From an uncultured Anaerolineales bacterium (lineage in GTDB: Bacteria; Chloroflexota; Anaerolineae; Anaerolineales; UBA11657): a stretch of 9,440 nt of DNA. Made by a program: the position numbers and the translations under genes. The stretch spans positions 1 to 9,440 of the forward strand of contig CAJWIA010000043.1 of the NCBI GenBank assembly GCA_913040765.1, written 5' to 3'. Shown piece after piece: positions 6,553 through 9,440 of the stretch. Each line of letters opens with the position of its first letter. The first letter of the stretch is position 1. The notes under the pieces were generated by a model. It saw nothing but the letters and a program-made list of their open reading frames with translations, searched no databases and was not told the DNA's origin.

Positions 6553-6794
6553 CAAAATTGTCTCCTACTTCGCAACAAATTTGGCGCATCTGCGGAATAT
6601 TCAATCCAGCATGTACCTTGGTTAGCTGATTTAATCTTAAGGGGATCTCCAAACAATCTTATGCCTACACCGAAGGGCATAAGTACAGTGAAGAATAAGA
6701 TTGTTAGTACAATCCTAGCAAATAAATCTCCAATCAATTGTCCAAACTGTTTCCAACGCTCCCATATTATTTTTACAAACGAAACACGTTCCAC
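6552..6794 (-). CDS. Small membrane protein, SxtJ-like (carbamoyltransferase-associated)
   Basis: This 80-residue protein starts with GTG at 6794. GGGGAG sits 7 nt upstream, so the gene is real despite its size. A basic, Trp-rich N-terminus (IIWERWKQFGQLIGDLFAR) leads into one membrane helix at about 26-47. Then come GIRLFGDPLKIK, a Trp-containing WIEY segment and a C-terminal SRRQF. The pattern (helix ending in P-F/I-G, R-L-x-G-x-D-P-L, a lone W, closing x-x-Q-F) resembles the C-terminal part of SxtJ-type proteins. Comparable 80-95-residue proteins are often encoded beside NodU-family carbamoyltransferases. It sits between the heparinase gene, whose stop it overlaps by one base (TAGTG), and the carbamoyltransferase, whose start it overlaps by one base (TGATG). 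Biochemical function is unknown. A membrane anchor or partner for the carbamoyltransferase is inferred from this linkage. Confidence 0.8.
   Translation of the reverse strand: MERVSFVKIIWERWKQFGQLIGDLFARIVLTILFFTVLMPFGVGIRLFGDPLKIKSANQGTCWIEYSADAPNLLRSRRQF
6562..6566 (-). promoter_or_regulatory. Ribosome binding site of the carbamoyltransferase
   Basis: AGGAG lies within the last codons of the small upstream gene, 9 nt before the ATG at 6552 and 6 nt before an in-frame TTG at 6555. It supports independent, strong initiation on top of the TGATG stop/start overlap. Confidence 0.7.
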
Positions 6795-8947
6795 TACAAT
6801 TCTCCCCTTTGCGACTGCAAAACCTCATTACATCGTGACTGAAATTCTAATTTATCATGAAATGGCAATAAAATGGTCTTCAATACATTTTGCCTATTTG
6901 ACAGCATAGAGTATTGTAGAATAGGACCTTTTTCTTGTACACCATAGCGAGACGACACCCAACCAGTATTTATTATCGCATCAATTCCTGTACTACTATC
7001 ACCCAATACATCTTCGTATAGAGGTAAAACAGCAAGATTTGGGCCATCCGGGAAACATGTTCTTGCTACAAGACCATCCAACTCAATACATAAATTGGAG
7101 AAGTGAAAATACATAGTAATATTGGACAGTTCATCTTCATCACCACCTAAATAACCAGCACTATCAGAAATTACCCAATAAGCTAGATCATGAAAATATT
7201 CAAATTTACGTCTATGATATACATTTTTTGCGACGGATACCGGACTGACATACTCTGCATCAAACCATGTCCGGCAATCATCAGTATCCCATTCATGAAT
7301 TGTGACACTAGCATCGTTGCTCATTCTAAACATATCCTTCTTAGGAATCCTATTAGTCTCGTGTCTGTCTATCTGTACAGTATTGTGCGCAGCAATACCA
7401 CGATACATATTGCGAGCCCGATAATTTCCTGTATAAATGTAAGATCCAGGATCAATTATGAAAGCTCGCTGCCCTACTAACAATTCAAAGCTCAATATGT
7501 CATTATGAGCATGAGTGCCCCATCCTTCACTTCCATTCTCACCAGCCTGTATAACCATGTAGTTATCATCCGCACGAATCACATACCAACCAGCATCGGG
7601 AAGTGACAAAGAATCAAAATCGGCTGCTTGCAGCCGATTTGACACAGTAACAGACTCCTCGCCAAATGCCCACAAGGCGGATTCATGTCTCCTAAGGTCA
7701 TTTTGTGGATAGTTAGAGATTGCACCCCAATCTTTCCTTCCAAATACAATGGAACCTGCTATGAGAAGTCCTCGCGCATCTTGATAAGTACGCAAATCCT
7801 CTTTATCCGACTCTAGAGATATCCAGCGACCCGAGTCACAATCCCCCATAAGCGGAATTTCACCATCTGACCTCAGCAAACTACAAGTCACATCCAACAT
7901 CCTAACAAGCGTATCAACCACTGCCTTAGGCACTACTACATCATTCATTTTACAGTATGCGTATGTCCAAAAAACCATCTCAGTGACTAATATATGATAA
8001 CTCGTTGAGGCCTCGTAACTCGAACCATCCTCGTGAACTTGGTGCTGCAATTCCTCTGACAGTTTATTCAATCCAAAATCCAACCATGCGCCAGATTCTG
8101 AGTACGGCTGCAAGTAAATACCAAGCCAAACTAATCCACACAAATTAGCAATATAATGATTGGAACCAGGCCATCCTGATTCCAAGTAACGCATAATGTA
8201 CCTACCATGTTGACACAAGCTTCTTATGTAATCTAAAACAAACTGACTGTCCAAAACAGCCGATCCACACATCAACTCATAAGCCCAAATCCAGTTAACA
8301 GACCTAATAGAAACTTCCATAGCATTTGCCCAATTTGGGCCAAATTCATAAGGATTGTCAGACCACCAGTCACGTATTTGAGAAACAAATTCAGAAGCAT
8401 ATGTCTCGTCCCTTGTAAGAACATATCCTTGCCCAAGTGTAACTGCATGGTGAAATCGACTCACTTCCCAAGGAACTTTCACATCAAATCCAGCCTCTAA
8501 ATCAACCAAATCCAATTTCGTAAAATGCAGACTAGGCCATTCATGCCCTGACTTGAAATCTTTGCGCCAAGGTATCTTGGCTTCTAAATTAACCAATCCA
8601 GACCCAAGTACATCAAAACGATGGGCAACTGCCTGATCGCTAGCAGTCTTAACGCGATTTAGTACCCCAGGAGATTGCTGAGATACATAATCAGCCCTTT
8701 TTATCGGATCAACCATGAAGAAAAAACGCGGATATTCTCGCGACGAAAAACTATCAACTAATTCTTTTGCATTTGCTACATTAAAGTCATTGAATAACTC
8801 AGTGTGATCAATAGTTTTGATGGTCCTAGATGCAATTATAGTGTGCCAATTCCTTCTGACAACATGCTTAACTACACGCGGATAACAAGTTATAGGCACC
8901 GCAAACATACGTGATAACAAAAGATTTGCACGTTCTACAATATTCAT
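6794..8947 (-). CDS. Heparinase II/III-like protein (polysaccharide lyase fold)
   Basis: This 717-residue protein has the two-part layout of heparinase II/III-like proteins. The N-terminal helical toroid (about 60-400) contains FGPNWANAMEVSIRSVNWIW (202-221), SNHYIANLCGLVWLGIY (262-278), EDGSSYEASTSYH (306-318) and PLMGDCDSGR (365-374). The C-terminal beta-sandwich (about 440-717) contains THAHNDILSFELL (478-490), DPGSYIYTGNYRARN (499-513) and AAHNTVQID (519-527). In the family, Tyr and His residues of the helical domain and His residues of the sandwich serve eliminative cleavage of uronate glycans. The Asn/His, Tyr/His and His motifs are all present, so the fold looks intact. There is no signal peptide: the N-terminus is polar and Arg/Lys-rich. 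A cytoplasmic role on a biosynthetic intermediate is therefore more likely than extracellular digestion (inference). The ATG at 8947 overlaps the GT4 stop by four bases (ATGA), and no Shine-Dalgarno is seen, suggesting coupled translation. Substrate is unknown. Confidence 0.9.
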   Translation of the reverse strand: MNIVERANLLLSRMFAVPITCYPRVVKHVVRRNWHTIIASRTIKTIDHTELFNDFNVANAKELVDSFSSREYPRFFFMVDPIKRADYVSQQSPGVLNRVKTASDQAVAHRFDVLGSGLVNLEAKIPWRKDFKSGHEWPSLHFTKLDLVDLEAGFDVKVPWEVSRFHHAVTLGQGYVLTRDETYASEFVSQIRDWWSDNPYEFGPNWANAMEVSIRSVNWIWAYELMCGSAVLDSQFVLDYIRSLCQHGRYIMRYLESGWPGSNHYIANLCGLVWLGIYLQPYSESGAWLDFGLNKLSEELQHQVHEDGSSYEASTSYHILVTEMVFWTYAYCKMNDVVVPKAVVDTLVRMLDVTCSLLRSDGEIPLMGDCDSGRWISLESDKEDLRTYQDARGLLIAGSIVFGRKDWGAISNYPQNDLRRHESALWAFGEESVTVSNRLQAADFDSLSLPDAGWYVIRADDNYMVIQAGENGSEGWGTHAHNDILSFELLVGQRAFIIDPGSYIYTGNYRARNMYRGIAAHNTVQIDRHETNRIPKKDMFRMSNDASVTIHEWDTDDCRTWFDAEYVSPVSVAKNVYHRRKFEYFHDLAYWVISDSAGYLGGDEDELSNITMYFHFSNLCIELDGLVARTCFPDGPNLAVLPLYEDVLGDSSTGIDAIINTGWVSSRYGVQEKGPILQYSMLSNRQNVLKTILLPFHDKLEFQSRCNEVLQSQRGEL
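6802..6807 (-). promoter_or_regulatory. Strong ribosome binding site of the SxtJ-like gene
   Basis: GGGGAG is 7 nt before the GTG start at 6794. It is the best Shine-Dalgarno in the window, and it supports a GTG start on an 80-codon gene that might otherwise be dismissed. Confidence 0.75.
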
Positions 8948-9440
8948 GTCAGCAACAATTCATCATAGACTGCAAATGTGCGCTTCGAATTTACTTGGGC
9001 ATCAAATTTATTGGTGGCTCTCCGATAGCCCTTTTCACCCATCCGAATCATCAATTCAGGATCGTCTAGTAGAGAAACAATAGCTGCTGCAAGCTGTTCA
9101 GGATTATCCGGTGGAATCAACAAACCTGTTTCATTTGGTACGACCAGTTCTCGTGGACCACCAATATCCGAAGCAATTACTGGTTTGGCCATAGCACTAG
9201 CTTCGATTACAGGACGGGCAAAATGCGGGACTGTAGACGGAAACACTAGTATGTCAGTAGCTGCAATCAATTGAGACACGTCACGTCTGATACCTAACAA
9301 TCGTAGATGACCTGACTCGATAAACTTTTCCGCAACCTTCATCACTTTGTGATCGTAGACGTCAAAAAGCAACATACGTCCAATAAACTTAGTCAAAGAA
9401 GTTTTGGACGTTATCAGTGGATTAGATCCGGCTATCAAAA
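8944..9440 (-). CDS. GT4 family glycosyltransferase, C-terminal part (5' end outside the window)
   Basis: About 165 residues of the C-terminal Rossmann half of a GT-B glycosyltransferase are present. The frame stays open to the window edge; the codon at 9438-9436 is TTG read as Leu inside the gene, not a start. Visible landmarks are LIAGSNP near the edge, then LRLLGIRRDVSQLIAATDI and VFPSTVPHFARPVIEASAM. These are followed by KPVIASDIGGPRELV and ETGLLIPPDNPEQLAAAI. This is the standard GT4 order: the E-x7-E-like donor-binding region (here RPVIEA...GGPRE) and the GLL[IV]PP loop. The enzyme should add a sugar from a nucleotide donor in the cytoplasm. The acceptor half is missing, so specificity cannot be guessed. 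Its stop overlaps the heparinase-like gene start (ATGA), placing both in one transcript. Confidence 0.93.
   Translation of the reverse strand, partial: LIAGSNPLITSKTSLTKFIGRMLLFDVYDHKVMKVAEKFIESGHLRLLGIRRDVSQLIAATDILVFPSTVPHFARPVIEASAMAKPVIASDIGGPRELVVPNETGLLIPPDNPEQLAAAIVSLLDDPELMIRMGEKGYRRATNKFDAQVNSKRTFAVYDELLLT

Noticed and set aside
6553..6555. TTG one codon before the carbamoyltransferase ATG
   Set aside because: ATG directly after it has a good AGGAG spacing and the family normally begins M-N-I-L-G-L.
6661..6909. Plus-strand open frame across the heparinase/SxtJ-like junction
   Set aside because: It is antisense to two supported, overlapping genes and has no signal of its own.
7190..7480. 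Plus-strand 96-codon frame antisense to the heparinase sandwich domain
   Set aside because: No motif or ribosome binding site, and it covers the conserved HAHND/AHNTV region on the coding strand.
1..9440. tRNA, rRNA, CRISPR array, insertion sequence or attachment site
   Set aside because: Almost all bases are coding on one strand; no direct repeat arrays, transposase motifs, terminal inverted repeats or RNA-gene signatures were seen by eye.

Overview
The window is one minus-strand block of cell-surface glycan genes. All eight genes run the same way, from base 9440 down to base 1. Most junctions overlap or are nearly closed, and the only real gap is 75 bp (2526-2600). It reads as the interior of a bacterial exopolysaccharide, capsule or O-antigen type operon. 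The DNA is clearly AT-rich, with many ATA, AGA and TTA codons. Clear Shine-Dalgarno sites appear before several genes, so the host is a bacterium. The gene content does not fix the phylum. A Chloroflexota-like or similar environmental lineage is only a guess. No RNA gene, IS element, CRISPR array or convincing terminator is visible, and both ends of the window cut through genes.

In transcription order, the first half is: the C-terminal part of a GT4 glycosyltransferase (9440-8944); a heparinase II/III-like protein (8947-6794); an 80-residue membrane protein resembling the C-terminal part of SxtJ (6794-6552); a NodU/CmcH/TobZ-family carbamoyltransferase (6552-4765); and a two-domain oxidoreductase joining an MDR domain to a Gfo/Idh/MocA domain (4754-2601). 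The 75-bp gap follows. It carries a small dyad and a poor promoter-like sequence.

The second half is: a TuaH-like GT4/GT1-type glycosyltransferase (2525-1335); a DPM1-like GT2 glycosyltransferase (1310-579); a three-helix DUF2304 protein (589-212); and the first 74 codons of a GT39/ArnT-like membrane glycosyltransferase (222-1). I found that last gene by translating the window edge.

The likely joint role is inferred from family knowledge. The GT4-type enzymes add sugars on the cytoplasmic side. The carbamoyltransferase and the two-domain oxidoreductase tailor a sugar. The SxtJ-like peptide may anchor or assist the carbamoyltransferase at the membrane. The heparinase-fold protein has no signal peptide and may trim or edit intermediates inside the cell. 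The GT2, DUF2304 and GT39 genes look like a relay that makes a polyprenyl-phosphate sugar and uses it on the outer face of the membrane. The most unusual points are the linked carbamoylation/heparinase/oxidoreductase module, the loss of zinc ligands in the MDR domain, and a G7 tract inside the carbamoyltransferase. An A7 tract at the end of that gene is also notable, because a +1 slip there would join it in frame to the oxidoreductase.
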